DNA of 64,000 nucleotides from Paenibacillus thiaminolyticus (GCF_007066085.1 NZ_CP041405.1:4419001-4483000), one strand, 5' to 3'. Positions 43,031 through 54,573 are shown, counted from the first letter of the stretch. Notes: generated by a model not told the origin, from the sequence alone. Translations and numbers: made by a program.

Positions 43031-44434
43031 TTAGTGAAGCGCCAACAGAAGAATGGCGGCGAGCATAGTTGCCGCTAGGCCGACGAGGACGGGAATCAGA
43101 TTGCGGCGGGCCAGCTCGAATGGACTGACGCCGCAGATAGCGGCCGCAGGGATCAGCGCCCATGGGATGAGTGTTCCGCCGCCGACCCAGATGCCCGCGA
43201 TCTGGCCGAGCGCCGTCAAGGTCGCTGTTCCATCGCCGCTGGCGGTTCCGAACAGGGAGGCGACCGATCCGGCGAGCGAGATGCCGGAGAACCCGGAGCC
43301 GTCCAGGCCCGTAATGGCGCCGACGACGGCCAGCGTCCCGGCTCCGACCGCCGGGTGAAGCGGCACACTATGGGCCAGCGCGACGCCCAGATCATTGACG
43401 ATTCCATGGGACCCTGCCGGCAGCCCGTGATGGAACAGATCGAAAAAGGCCGCATCGCCGAGATAGAAGAAGGCGGCGATCGGAATGACCGGGCCGAACA
43501 CCTTGAAGCCGAACTGCAGCCCTTCGATCAGATAGGAGGTTGTGGCCTCCAGCGCCTGCTTCCGGTGGGTGAGTCCGGTCAGGAGCACGAGAATCGCGAT
43601 GGCCGTTCCGCCGATAAGGGCGGTTGCCTCCCCGCCTTGCAGATGGAGGCGGAACAGCAGGGTGACATCGATGGCGAACAGCAACGGGATGAGCAGCGCC
43701 ACCGCCGTCTTGGCCCGGGCGGATAGAGGCAGGCGCGCCGGCTCGCTGCCGGCGGCATTGTTCGCCAGACCGGTCGCCATCGTCAGCCGGCCGGCCTGCA
43801 TGTCGCGGCGCATCATCCAGTAGGAGACGGCGACCGTCACCGCGCCCATGACGAGGATGAGCGGCACGCTTGCCTGCAGCACCTGCTGCACAGGCACGCC
43901 TGCGGCGTCGGCGGTCAGCTTCGGCGCGCCCTGGATGACGAAATCGCCGGACAGCGCGATGCCGTGGCCGAACAGGTTCATGGCCATGGCGACCGCCAGC
44001 GGCGGAAGGCCGACGCGGACCGCAGCCGGCAGCAGGACGGCGCCGATAAGGGCGACGGCCGGAGAAGGCCAGAAGAACAGGCTGATGAGGAACATAAGGA
44101 TCCCGACCGTCCAATAGGCCGGCCCCGGTCCCCGCATGAGCCGAGTGAACGGGGAGATCATGGTCTCGTTCACGCCGGACGCGAGCATGACGCGGCTCAT
44201 CGCGACGATGATGGAGATAATGAGGATCGTCCTCAGCAAATGCTCAAGCGCATAGATGAAGCTCGTGAACATGCCGCTCACCGCGGAACTGGCCGATGAG
44301 GTGGCGAGCAGTCCTAACGCAAAGATGCCGATCAGGCAGACGATCGTGGTGTCCCGCCGCAGGACGAGGCACAGAATAATGAGGGCGACGAAGAGCAAAT
44401 AGACGGCGTGAATGCCAGTTAACGCGACTGTCAT
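43031..44434 (-). CDS. Predicted organic-acid/ion permease (GntP/DctM-like, possibly YhfA type)
   Basis: 467 residues with about 11-12 hydrophobic helices. Central features include FFWPSPAVALIGAVLLPAAVRVGLPPLAVAMAMNLFGHG near residues 120-160 and a Gly-rich re-entrant-like segment 'GAITGLDGSGFSGISLAGSVASLFG' near 370-395, both typical of ion-transporter superfamily carriers such as GntP and DctM. Substrate not determinable; carboxylates or gluconate-like acids are the best guess. GGAGGCGATTCT precedes the ATG. Its neighbours, a dehydrogenase downstream and aconitase beyond the start, would suit an acid carrier, but that is only context. Confidence 0.6.
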   Translation of the reverse strand: MTVALTGIHAVYLLFVALIILCLVLRRDTTIVCLIGIFALGLLATSSASSAVSGMFTSFIYALEHLLRTILIISIIVAMSRVMLASGVNETMISPFTRLMRGPGPAYWTVGILMFLISLFFWPSPAVALIGAVLLPAAVRVGLPPLAVAMAMNLFGHGIALSGDFVIQGAPKLTADAAGVPVQQVLQASVPLILVMGAVTVAVSYWMMRRDMQAGRLTMATGLANNAAGSEPARLPLSARAKTAVALLIPLLFAIDVTLLFRLHLQGGEATALIGGTAIAILVLLTGLTHRKQALEATTSYLIEGLQFGFKVFGPVIPIAAFFYLGDAAFFDLFHHGLPAGSHGIVNDLGVALAHSVPLHPAVGAGTLAVVGAITGLDGSGFSGISLAGSVASLFGTASGDGTATLTALGQIAGIWVGGGTLIPWALIPAAAICGVSPFELARRNLIPVLVGLAATMLAAILLLALH

Positions 44435-44569
44435 AGAATCGCCTCCGCAGGATATGCCTTGGTCTCAAGATAGTTCATCCTATGCGGGAGCCTAGCTGTT
44501 GGGAAGCGGTTGGCAGCGGGGGCAGGAAGAAATAATTGCGGCGGGATAATACAGGCTGCAGGCGCGAAC

Positions 44570-44614
44570 AAAAAAGAGCTGCTCCCGGCGGTCATGGACC
44601 TACGGGAACAGCTC
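44570..44614 (-). terminator. Terminator of the aconitase gene
   Basis: On the minus strand GAGCTGTTCCCG pairs with CGGGAGCAGCTC (12 bp, one mismatch) and is followed by six T residues. Confidence 0.92.
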
Positions 44615-44656
44615 CGTTATTATTTTTCAACCGTTATGCAGTCAAGCGCCATTCGC

Positions 44657-47383
<2,727 letters not shown>

Positions 47384-47469
47384 TGAAAATTACCTCCTTC
47401 TAAATTCTGTTCATCCGAAGCCCGTCATGGAGCTTCATGCTGTCATGCTTCATTTGTTTTACGTTGTCC

Positions 47470-47486
47470 GTTTCATCTGGTGAAAC
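47470..47486 (-). promoter_or_regulatory. Perfect palindrome in the aconitase leader
   Basis: GTTTCATCTGGTGAAAC, a perfect 6-5-6 inverted repeat located just downstream of the predicted acnA transcription start. Position suggests a repressor site. It matches the motif in front of the IclR gene at 22689 (GTTTCA-N5-TGGAAC). Confidence 0.55.
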
Positions 47487-47512
47487 CCGATTTCATAATT
47501 GCTTACATCTTT

Positions 47513-47541
47513 AGTATATCGTGTTCGTGAGACACCGTAAA
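47513..47541 (-). promoter_or_regulatory. SigA-type promoter of acnA
   Basis: On the minus strand: TTTACG (47541-47536), 17-nt spacer, TATACT (47518-47513). Start of transcription near 47506, giving a ~120-nt leader. Confidence 0.75.
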
Positions 47542-47706
47542 GAGCTTTTCCCGTACAAACACGCCTAAATCTACCGCTTCGACATGCGAAGCGGCATTTC
47601 TGCATACAATGGATAGCAAAATACCGGGCCGGCGAAGAGAAAGGAGCGATAGGCTCCAATCCGCGGCTGACGCGACAAATGTGAGTGAAGGAGGTGGAGA
47701 GAGGAG

Positions 47707-48702
47707 ATGCGTCACGATTGGAAAACGACTCTTTATTTGTACGTAGATCAGCATAATCGTTCTGAGATCGACGAACGGCCCCGGGCCATCCAGGCACCGG
47801 TGACCGACATGGAACATGCGCTCCTCACGAGCGAACGGGCGCGGAGGCTGGTCTCGTGGTACGAGAGCAGGGGGGCCAGTCCGACCAAGTGCGAGACGAA
47901 GGCGAAGCTCCTGCGCACCCATGAGGCCGATCAGGAGGTTACGGTAGACCTCGAATTCCATATCCGGCGAGGCTATGAGCAGAAGGGGCTGCCTCTGAAG
48001 GATGAGAGAATTGAGAGAGAACGGCTGACCTTGCTCAAGGAAGGAACCGGGTGGGTCGTGTCCAAGGTGGAGGTTCCGGTGCCGGAGAGGCGGGGACAGC
48101 AGCTCGTCGGAGCTGAGCAGGATCGGGCATCGCGTTCGAACCGCTCGCTGCCGCTGTTGAACCGGAATGTGCTTGGGCCGCCCGGCTCGCTGCGGGCCAT
48201 CCCGTACCGCCGCGACAAAGCAGTCGCCTATGCGGATGAATGGTGGAATGAACCGAACCCGCGTTTCCTTAGCTTCGAGGTCGATTGCACCAATTATATC
48301 TCGCAATGTCTCTTTGCAGGCAGCGCACCGATGAACTATACTGGTAGAAGAGATTCGGGCTGGTGGTATAAAGGCATGGTTAACGGCCAGGAAGCGTGGA
48401 GCTACAGTTGGGCGGTCGCCAACAGTTTGGAGCGGCATTTGACGAACAACACGTACGGCCTGCGGGCCGAACTGGTCGAGCATCCGAGTGATCTGCAGCT
48501 CGGTGACGTGATCGCGTATGATTGGGACGGCAACGGCCATTACCAGCATACGACCATTGTCACCGCCTTCGATGCGAACGGCATGCCGCTGGTGAACGCT
48601 CACACGGTAAGCAGCCGCCACCGGTACTGGGATTACCAGGACTCGTATGCATGGACGGAAGCGACGCGGTACCGCTTTTTCCATATTGTCAATGCATTTT
48701 AG
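47707..48702 (+). CDS. Amidase-domain (Amidase_6, NlpC/P60-like fold) protein
   Basis: 331 residues. The C-terminal ~150 residues match the putative amidase domain. This opens with AVAYADEWWNEPNPRFLSFEVDCTNYISQCLFAGSAPM, where the Cys of DCTNYISQ is the likely nucleophile (near residue 194). It is followed by 'QLGDVIAYDWDGNGHYQHTTIVTAF' with the His near 280, and 'NAHTVSSRHRYWDY'. The N-terminal ~150 residues resemble the variable region of such proteins. No signal peptide is visible, so secretion by a normal route is doubtful. AAGGAGGTGGAGAGAGGAG precedes the ATG. A cell-wall or spore role is possible. Divergent from acnA. Confidence 0.85.
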   Translation: MRHDWKTTLYLYVDQHNRSEIDERPRAIQAPVTDMEHALLTSERARRLVSWYESRGASPTKCETKAKLLRTHEADQEVTVDLEFHIRRGYEQKGLPLKDERIERERLTLLKEGTGWVVSKVEVPVPERRGQQLVGAEQDRASRSNRSLPLLNRNVLGPPGSLRAIPYRRDKAVAYADEWWNEPNPRFLSFEVDCTNYISQCLFAGSAPMNYTGRRDSGWWYKGMVNGQEAWSYSWAVANSLERHLTNNTYGLRAELVEHPSDLQLGDVIAYDWDGNGHYQHTTIVTAFDANGMPLVNAHTVSSRHRYWDYQDSYAWTEATRYRFFHIVNAF

Positions 48703-48823
48703 GTTGCCAGGCGGGGAAGGAGACAATCCGTTCCCGCTTATTGCGGTGTGGCCCGATGTGCGAGGCGTGACGGGCATTCTGGGAGAAGACAACAGGCGCA
48801 TCAGGCGCTAACCGGAGGGGAAC

Positions 48824-49954
48824 ATGGAACAAGAACGCAAATTGCGCGTCGGACTCATCTACGGCGGCAAATCAGGGGAACATGAAGTATCGATGGCTAC
48901 AGCCTTTGCGGTGATGGGAGCGATGGATTACGGCAAGTATGAGATCCTTCCTTTTTATATTACGAAAAAGGGAGAGTGGCGGGTCGGCACATGGCGGGAC
49001 CGGCCGTTCGCGAACCAAGAGGAACTGACGCTGGAATCGCTTAGAGGGGGAACCGTAACGGCGATGGAGATGCTGTTCGCGGGCATAGACAGCGCAGAAG
49101 GGGCGTCGGAGGACGGCGTGAGCCGGCGCCAGAGGCGCCAGATCGATGTAATATTCCCGCTTCTGCACGGCACGAACGGCGAAGACGGCACTATCCAGGG
49201 ACTGTTCGAGATGGCCGGCATCCCGTATGTCGGAGCGGGGGTGCTCGCCTCTTCCGTCGGAATGGACAAAGCCGTCATGAAGCAAGTCTTTGCCCAAGCG
49301 GGATTGCCTCAGTGCAAATACGAGTATTTTCTTCACTGGGAGTGGGATCAGAAGCAAGCGGAGATTATGGACCGGGTGCAGACTGAGCTGGGCTATCCAT
49401 GCTTCGTGAAGCCGGCCAATCTTGGGTCCTCGGTCGGTATTTCCAAAGCCCGCGATGCAGCGGAATTGAAGCAGGCGATTGAGTTCGCGCTGCAATACGA
49501 TCGGAAGATTATTGTAGAGGAATTCGTTGACGCACGGGAAGTTGAAGTGAGTGTTCTTGGCAATGACGAGCCGCAAGCGTCCATACCGGGGGAGATTATC
49601 TCGTCTAACGAATTTTATGATTATAAGGCAAAATATATCGACGGCAAATCAGAAATCGCTATCCCTGCGCCCCTGGACGAGGAACTGCTGGAGCGCATCC
49701 GCGAGATGGCGCTGCAGGCATACCGTGCCATCGACGGCTCCGGACTGTCGCGCGTGGACTTCTTCGTCCGCCGTTCCGACATGGCCGTCCTAATTAATGA
49801 AGTCAATACGATGCCAGGCTTCACTCCGATCAGCATGTACCCGATCTTATGGCAGGAGATGGGCATCACGTATCCGGCTCTGCTCGATCGTCTCATTCAG
49901 CTTGCTCTGGAGCGCTTCGAGATGAAGCAGAAGCTGCAATACGAGAACGTATAG
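48824..49954 (+). CDS. ddl: D-alanine--D-alanine ligase
   Basis: 376 residues, normal length. ATP-grasp enzyme: GGKSGEHEVSMATA near residue 15, HGTNGEDGTIQGLFEMAGIPYVGAGVLASSVGMDK near 105-140, 'CFVKPANLGSSVGISKA', and the metal/phosphate site INEVNTMPGFTPISMYP near 325. It joins two D-alanines with ATP for peptidoglycan precursors. CCGGAGGGGAAC precedes the ATG. A strong terminator follows at 50025. Confidence 0.96.
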   Translation: MEQERKLRVGLIYGGKSGEHEVSMATAFAVMGAMDYGKYEILPFYITKKGEWRVGTWRDRPFANQEELTLESLRGGTVTAMEMLFAGIDSAEGASEDGVSRRQRRQIDVIFPLLHGTNGEDGTIQGLFEMAGIPYVGAGVLASSVGMDKAVMKQVFAQAGLPQCKYEYFLHWEWDQKQAEIMDRVQTELGYPCFVKPANLGSSVGISKARDAAELKQAIEFALQYDRKIIVEEFVDAREVEVSVLGNDEPQASIPGEIISSNEFYDYKAKYIDGKSEIAIPAPLDEELLERIREMALQAYRAIDGSGLSRVDFFVRRSDMAVLINEVNTMPGFTPISMYPILWQEMGITYPALLDRLIQLALERFEMKQKLQYENV

Positions 49955-50024
49955 CTTTGGCTCAAAGCCATTGAAGAAAAGAGAATCCGCCGGACATGGA
50001 CAACATGTGTCGGTTGACTTTGCG

Positions 50025-50062
50025 AGAAACCCGGTCTTTGCTAAGACTTCGGGTTTCTTTTT
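50025..50062 (+). terminator. Terminator of ddl
   Basis: AGAAACCCG/CGGGTTTCT 9-bp stem with a long T-rich tail (TTTTTCTTTT). Confidence 0.93.
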
Positions 50063-50364
50063 CTTTTGGGCGTGTTGAAGGGGAATGATGCATATAATAG
50101 GAAGAAAAACGGTAAATAGCACCCGCCAAGGAGAAGACTGGCATGCGGTGAAATCGGTGGAAGGGAAATGTCGAATAGGAGGGTATGCCTTACGCCCCCC
50201 TTACGGCCACTATCCCCTTGCTTCAGAAAAGGGACGAATATCGCATCCGCTGAACATCCTACACGCAAAGCTGAACATCATATACGCAAAAAGGGAAAGA
50301 ACCCGTGCCAACATTCGGTTGCCGCTCTAAGAATGAGCATGTACTTAGTGCTGAACTCTCCACC
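50063..50364. other. Intergenic region before the hairpin array
   Basis: No gene with a plausible binding site was recognised; short frames cross the region but have no family resemblance. No known RNA motif. Confidence 0.4.
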
Positions 50365-50690
50365 CCGCCCGTTCGGGCGGTCTGTGTCCTATCCCGTGCG
50401 CCTGCCGGTCCGTATCCCATCCCGTGCTGAGCGAATGGGACAATGCCCGAAAGGGCCCGCCGCCCCGTGTCCCATCCCGCGCTGAGCGAATGGGATACTG
50501 TGCCCAAAGGGCCCACCGCCCTGTGTCCTATCCCGCGCTGAGCGAATGGGACAATGCCCGAAAGGGCCTGCCGGCCTGTGCCCTATCCCGCGCTAAGCGA
50601 ATGGGATACTGTGCCCAAAGGGCCCGCCGCCCCGTGTCCCATCCCGCGCTGAGCGAATGGGATTACGCGGCAATGGGATCGACGTGAGGC
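50365..50690. repeat. Nested tandem array of hairpin-forming repeats (55/56-nt units, 111-nt period)
   Basis: It opens with a CCGCCCG-TT-CGGGCGG hairpin (50365-50380) and a truncated unit at 50391. The core ATCCCGYGCTGAGCGAATGGGA then starts at 50419, 50474, 50530, 50585 and 50641, spaced 55, 56, 55 and 56 nt. Linkers alternate between type A (ACAATGCCCGAAAGGGCC) and type B (ATACTGTGCCCAAAGGGCC), so the true period is 111 nt. Each core folds as TCCCAT...ATGGGA with an inner CGC/GCG stem. Type-A linkers form GCCC-GAAA-GGGC, a GNRA-tetraloop hairpin, and type B CCC-AAA-GGG. An ORF crosses it only because 111 is a multiple of 3; it has no ribosome binding site. Confidence 0.9.
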
Positions 50691-50777
50691 GGGAGTTATG
50701 CCACAATAGATATCAATCAAGCCGAAGGCTGTGAGTGAGTCCTATTTTAGGAAAAAGAAAAGGAGGAAGGAGAGCCT

Positions 50778-51281
50778 ATGCGCATCGGAATCGTGTCGGA
50801 TACCCATATGCCCCATCGGGGACAGAAGCTGCCTCGCGCTCTGGCCAAAGGGCTGCGCGGCGTTGACCTCATCCTGCATGCGGGAGACTGGACATCGTCA
50901 AGCGTCATCCCGATGTTCGAGTCGCTGGCCCCGGTTGACGGCGTCGCCGGGAATAATGACGGTACGGCTATTGTGAAGCGCTTCGGCCGCCGCAAAATCA
51001 TCGAGGCTGGCGGTATCCGGATAGGCCTCGTTCATGGGGACGGGGCAGGACGATCGGCGAAGGATACCGCCTTCCACACTTTCCGCAATCAAGGTGTCGA
51101 TATCATTGTCTTCGGCCATTCGCATATCCCGTATATGGAAGAAAGGGAGGGGATTCTGCTCTTCAATCCCGGCTCCCCGACGGACAAACGGCTTCAACCG
51201 AAGTATTCGTACGGCTTATTGGATATCGGAGAGGATCAGTCCCTCCAGCTTCACCATGTCTACTACCGCAGCAAGGAGTAA
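50778..51281 (+). CDS. YfcE/MJ0936-type metallophosphoesterase
   Basis: 167 residues. All dinuclear-metal motifs are present: SDTHMPHRG (residues 7-15), HAGDWTS near 34, GNNDG near 57, VHGDG near 86, and GHSHIPY near 115. This family hydrolyses phosphodiesters; physiological substrates are mostly unknown. AAAAGGAGGAAGGAGAGCCT precedes the ATG. Small, cytoplasmic. A GC-rich inverted repeat near 51308-51346 (GCGGGCCA/TGGCCCGC) followed by TTATAT may end transcription. Confidence 0.9.
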   Translation: MRIGIVSDTHMPHRGQKLPRALAKGLRGVDLILHAGDWTSSSVIPMFESLAPVDGVAGNNDGTAIVKRFGRRKIIEAGGIRIGLVHGDGAGRSAKDTAFHTFRNQGVDIIVFGHSHIPYMEEREGILLFNPGSPTDKRLQPKYSYGLLDIGEDQSLQLHHVYYRSKE

Positions 51282-51469
51282 TCGAATAACCTCCGCTCTC
51301 TTCTCTACCGGGCGGGCGGGCCATCATTCGGCTGGCCCGCTCCCGTTATATATTGGTATGCGGGTTGCCGGTGCGGCGGACGAGCAGCGGTAATTTCCGG
51401 TGCTGATGCCTGAAGAATGCGCATAAGGTGAAATGTACCTTATTTCAATCCGATCGGAGGTTCAGGCCC

Positions 51470-51799
51470 TTGTATCAGTCATATTCAGCCCATGATTCCT
51501 CGTCCCCGCATCAACAAGCTATCTATCAGGCGGAGCCAAGTACGGTGCAAACCTTGCATTCCATACGGGCACGGGTCCAGTATGTCGGCCATATGTATAA
51601 GAAGCGGTATGTGCGGATTCAGACGATAGACGGTCATGTGTACGATGGCGTTATTGTGAATGTTGACCAGGGCTTTCTCTATCTGCACACCCGGATGCCG
51701 ATGGATCGACGGGCATTCCCCGGTTCAGCGGCTTATAGTGATGTCATTTTGCCGCTTGTTCTGTATCAATTACTGGTTATTTCGTTATTGTATACGTGA
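51470..51799 (+). CDS. Hypothetical small protein with a YuzF-like core
   Basis: 109 residues from a TTG start 8 nt after CGGAGGT; a GTG at 51428 is possible but lacks a site. After a polar Ser/Gln-rich N-terminus (~35 residues), the core HMYKKRYVRIQTIDGHVYDGVIVNVDQGFLYLHT resembles the small beta-barrel 'V.I.T.DG..YEG.IV.VD...+YL' pattern of short Bacillales proteins (YuzF/DUF2642-like, by recall). The C-terminus is hydrophobic (VILPLVLYQLLVISLLY), a possible membrane segment. Function unknown. A strong terminator follows at 51831. Confidence 0.6.
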   Translation: MYQSYSAHDSSSPHQQAIYQAEPSTVQTLHSIRARVQYVGHMYKKRYVRIQTIDGHVYDGVIVNVDQGFLYLHTRMPMDRRAFPGSAAYSDVILPLVLYQLLVISLLYT

Positions 51800-51830
51800 G
51801 CGAATTATGTTCCAACTGAGAATTATTCAG

Positions 51831-51859
51831 TCCTTGCATACAAAGATGCAAGGATTTTT
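51831..51859 (+). terminator. Rho-independent terminator
   Basis: TCCTTGCAT/ATGCAAGGA 9-bp stem, 6-nt loop, TTTTTCTTTTT. Confidence 0.94.
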
Positions 51860-51866
51860 CTTTTTC

Positions 51867-52362
51867 GGAGAGAGGGAAGAGAAGTAGTCCTTTTTTATCC
51901 ATTTTAGATTATCCATTTTCAGGATTATTTTAATATGAAAATAGTAGAAATTAACTAGAAATTGTTAAAAACATTTTAATGCAATGAATGTTAATATAAA
52001 TATGACTAAAGAACGAGAAAACTAGGTATTATTGGTAAAATGGTTACAATACCGAAACTTTTAAAGGAGGAACGCGTCTAACCATGTCAAATAAAGAAAA
52101 CCAGAACCAGACTCCTGCTTTTGTCCTCACTGATAGACGGGACTAACCGAATAGACTGTCTGATCACGGGCCACTGCCTTCCGCCCGCTTAGAACCATTT
52201 TTTTGACTCAAGGGTCCTGAACAAAAAGAGTCTAAATAACCATGTTAAACCATTGGTTTTCTTGGTTATAGTTAGTGTTAGGTGTTGCGCTTGATTTCCG
52301 CGGCACTGGATAAGTCACAGGAATTACGTTGTGCAGGAAAGGGTGAACAAATACTACGATCC
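51867..52362 (+). promoter_or_regulatory. Long, probably structured leader of the exopolysaccharide-like operon
   Basis: A very AT-rich start (51890-52040) gives way to a distinct leader. AAAGGAGG at 52063-52070 precedes a 20-codon ORF (52084-52146, MSNKENQNQTPAFVLTDRRD). Further on are a GC-rich block (52160-52200), GACTC/GAGTC arms near 52205-52232, and a hairpin ATAACCA...TGGTTAT (52236-52269) enclosing AAACCATTGGTTT. I could not match it to a known riboswitch. A regulatory RNA, for example an antitermination element as in some Bacillales exopolysaccharide operons, is possible. Exact promoter not assigned. Confidence 0.5.
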
Positions 52363-54573
52363 ATGAGCCGGAGAATGAAGTGGAATCTCATTACAGTTGT
52401 TGTCTTGCTTCTCGCTGCCGGCGGGCTGGCGGGGTATTATTTACCCGGTCTGCTGTATCCGAAGCAGATTGCCTATGCTGATGCGAGCGGCATCAAGCTG
52501 AAGTTCAAGACGGAAGGAGATCAATTCCTCGAATACAGGAATGAGCAGTTCGAACCGTTATTTGTGAAAGGAGTCAATCTTGGGGCGACGGTTCCGGGAC
52601 ACTTCCCGGGTGAATTTCCGGTCGACGAGGAGACGTATCTGCGCTGGTTCCGCCAAATTCATGATATGGGCGCCAATGTTATCCGCGTCTATACGGTGCA
52701 CCAGCCGGTCTTCTATAAGGCGCTAGTGAAGTTCAATCGGGAGGAAGCGGAACGCCCGCTTTATTTTATACAAGGAATCTGGTCCCCGGAGGAGCAGCTC
52801 ATCGAGAAGCAGGATGCGTATCTTCCGGAGATCCAACAGGAGTTCAAGCAGGAAATCGAGAAGGCGGTCAAGGCCGTCTATGGGGATCTGGATATCCCGG
52901 GCAAGCCGGGGACAGCAGGGGGAAAGTACAAGCAGAATGCGGGGCAGTATTTGATGGCCTGGCATCTCGGGACTGAGTGGGACCCGACGATGGTCGATAA
53001 TACGAACCGCCTGCATAAGGAGCTGAAGCCCTACCAAGGAAGCCGGTTCCAGGCGACGGAGAAGGCATCGCCATTCGAGAGCTGGCTGGCAGAAATGATT
53101 GATCATGCGGCAGAGCTGGAGAACCAATACGGCTGGCAGCATCCGATGACGTTCACCAACTGGGTGACGACCGACGTGCTGACGCATCCCGGCGAACCGC
53201 TGTTCCAGGAAGATATGGTCAGCGTCGACGCGCGCCATATTCAGCCGGTTGACTGGAAGGCCGGATATTTCGCGGCATACCACGTATATCCGTATTACCC
53301 GGACTTTTTCCATCTGGACAAGACGTTGCAGACGGTGAAGGATGAGAATGGACAATTCAATACGTATAAAGCGTATTTGCGCCTGTTGAAGGCGGAGTAT
53401 CCCGATATGCCGGTCATGATTACCGAATACGGGGTGCCGGCCTCGATCGGCATTTCCCATCTGGGCATGGGAGGCCGCAATCAGGGAGGACATGACGAGC
53501 GGGAGCAGGGCCGCATTAACGCCTCCTTGACGAAGGATATTTATGACGAGGAGTTCGCCGGCGCGATTCTGTTCATGTGGCAGGATGAATGGTTCAAGAA
53601 GACCTGGAACACGATGCGCTTCGAAATTCCGGAGGATCGCCGTTCCTACTGGCTGAACGTGCTGACGAATGAGCAATTGTTCGGCATTCTCGGCATGTAT
53701 TCGAGCAAGGAAGAACAGATCGTGCTTGATGGCGATTGGAGCGACTGGGAGGCCCTGGAGGACAAGGTTCAATTGAAGACCGAGCTTCCGGGCATCCGGG
53801 AGATGTGGGCGACCCATGATGAAGCCTACGTCTATCTTGCGCTCAAGCTGGACAAGCCATTCGATCCGAAGACGCAGAAGCTGCATATTGGCTCCAGCGT
53901 GCTGGAGGGGGGCAACCGCACCATGCCGGAACTCCCGGGCCTGAAGCTGGATGAAGGGCTGGAGACGCTCATCACGCTCGGCACGGATCAGGACAGCGAG
54001 ATCCGCATCGCGTCCAACTATGATTTCAACAATCGGCTGTATGGTCCGTCTGGCTATTGGATGGTGGATCCGGACAAGAAAGAGCTTCAAGATAATTCAG
54101 GGATCTTCAATCCGTGGAAATTGGCTGTCAGCCTGAAGATGGAGCCGCCGGATACGCGAACGGCGCATCCGTTCCAGGATGTGACGGTAGGCAAGCTGAT
54201 CCGCGGGACGAATAATCCGCACGATGAACAATATCAATCGCTTGCCGCGTGGCAGTATAAGGAAGATGTCATCGAGATGCGCATCCCTTGGATGCTGTTC
54301 GGCTTCGCCGACCCGAGTTCGAAGCAGGTTATCAGCTATGACCCGGTCAAGGACAAGCGGACGTTCACGACCGTGAAGACGGAAGGCATCCGGTTCCTGC
54401 CTTGGCTGTCGGAACGGGAACAAGCTTCATCCGGGAAGAAGGCCGTATCATACGCTTTCCGAAATATCCCAGTATACCAATGGGATGACTGGGAGCAGGT
54501 TGGCTATACCGAACGGTTGAAGCAAAGCTATACCGACATGAAAAATATATTCGAGCAGTTGGGTGCAGAGTAG
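52363..54573 (+). CDS. Membrane-anchored glycoside hydrolase-like protein (clan GH-A fold)
   Basis: About 736 residues from ATG 52363; the frame is open back to a GTG at 52282 and no start has a good Shine-Dalgarno, so the start is uncertain. An N-terminal membrane helix (residues ~5-27) is followed by a (beta/alpha)8-type domain: FVKGVNLGATVPGHFPGEF near 68, GANVIRVYTVHQP near 105, acid/base candidate Glu in WHLGTEWDP near 205, nucleophile candidate Glu in MITEYGVPA near 355. A C-terminal beta-rich domain (~445-735) is sugar-binding-like. First gene of an operon with a polysaccharide synthase, so it may trim or modify the polymer outside the membrane. Exact family not assigned. Confidence 0.8.
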   Translation: MSRRMKWNLITVVVLLLAAGGLAGYYLPGLLYPKQIAYADASGIKLKFKTEGDQFLEYRNEQFEPLFVKGVNLGATVPGHFPGEFPVDEETYLRWFRQIHDMGANVIRVYTVHQPVFYKALVKFNREEAERPLYFIQGIWSPEEQLIEKQDAYLPEIQQEFKQEIEKAVKAVYGDLDIPGKPGTAGGKYKQNAGQYLMAWHLGTEWDPTMVDNTNRLHKELKPYQGSRFQATEKASPFESWLAEMIDHAAELENQYGWQHPMTFTNWVTTDVLTHPGEPLFQEDMVSVDARHIQPVDWKAGYFAAYHVYPYYPDFFHLDKTLQTVKDENGQFNTYKAYLRLLKAEYPDMPVMITEYGVPASIGISHLGMGGRNQGGHDEREQGRINASLTKDIYDEEFAGAILFMWQDEWFKKTWNTMRFEIPEDRRSYWLNVLTNEQLFGILGMYSSKEEQIVLDGDWSDWEALEDKVQLKTELPGIREMWATHDEAYVYLALKLDKPFDPKTQKLHIGSSVLEGGNRTMPELPGLKLDEGLETLITLGTDQDSEIRIASNYDFNNRLYGPSGYWMVDPDKKELQDNSGIFNPWKLAVSLKMEPPDTRTAHPFQDVTVGKLIRGTNNPHDEQYQSLAAWQYKEDVIEMRIPWMLFGFADPSSKQVISYDPVKDKRTFTTVKTEGIRFLPWLSEREQASSGKKAVSYAFRNIPVYQWDDWEQVGYTERLKQSYTDMKNIFEQLGAE

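Noticed and set aside
48692..48811. 39-codon ORF overlapping the end of the amidase gene and ending 12 bp before ddl
   Set aside because: No Shine-Dalgarno of its own and no recognisable features; overlap with a stop codon alone is weak evidence.
50424..50687. ORF running through the hairpin array with a 37-residue protein repeat
   Set aside because: The 111-nt period is a multiple of three, which keeps any frame open; there is no ribosome binding site and the opposite strand is equally open.
50365..50690. Possible CRISPR array
   Set aside because: The segments between cores are themselves repeated (two alternating types), not unique spacers, and no cas genes are present.
51900..52280. Known riboswitch classes (c-di-GMP, c-di-AMP, T-box, SAM) in the polysaccharide operon leader
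   Set aside because: None of their conserved core sequences could be found by eye; left as an unclassified leader.
52723..54090. 455-codon open frame antisense to the GH-like gene
   Set aside because: Shadow of the strongly supported plus-strand gene.
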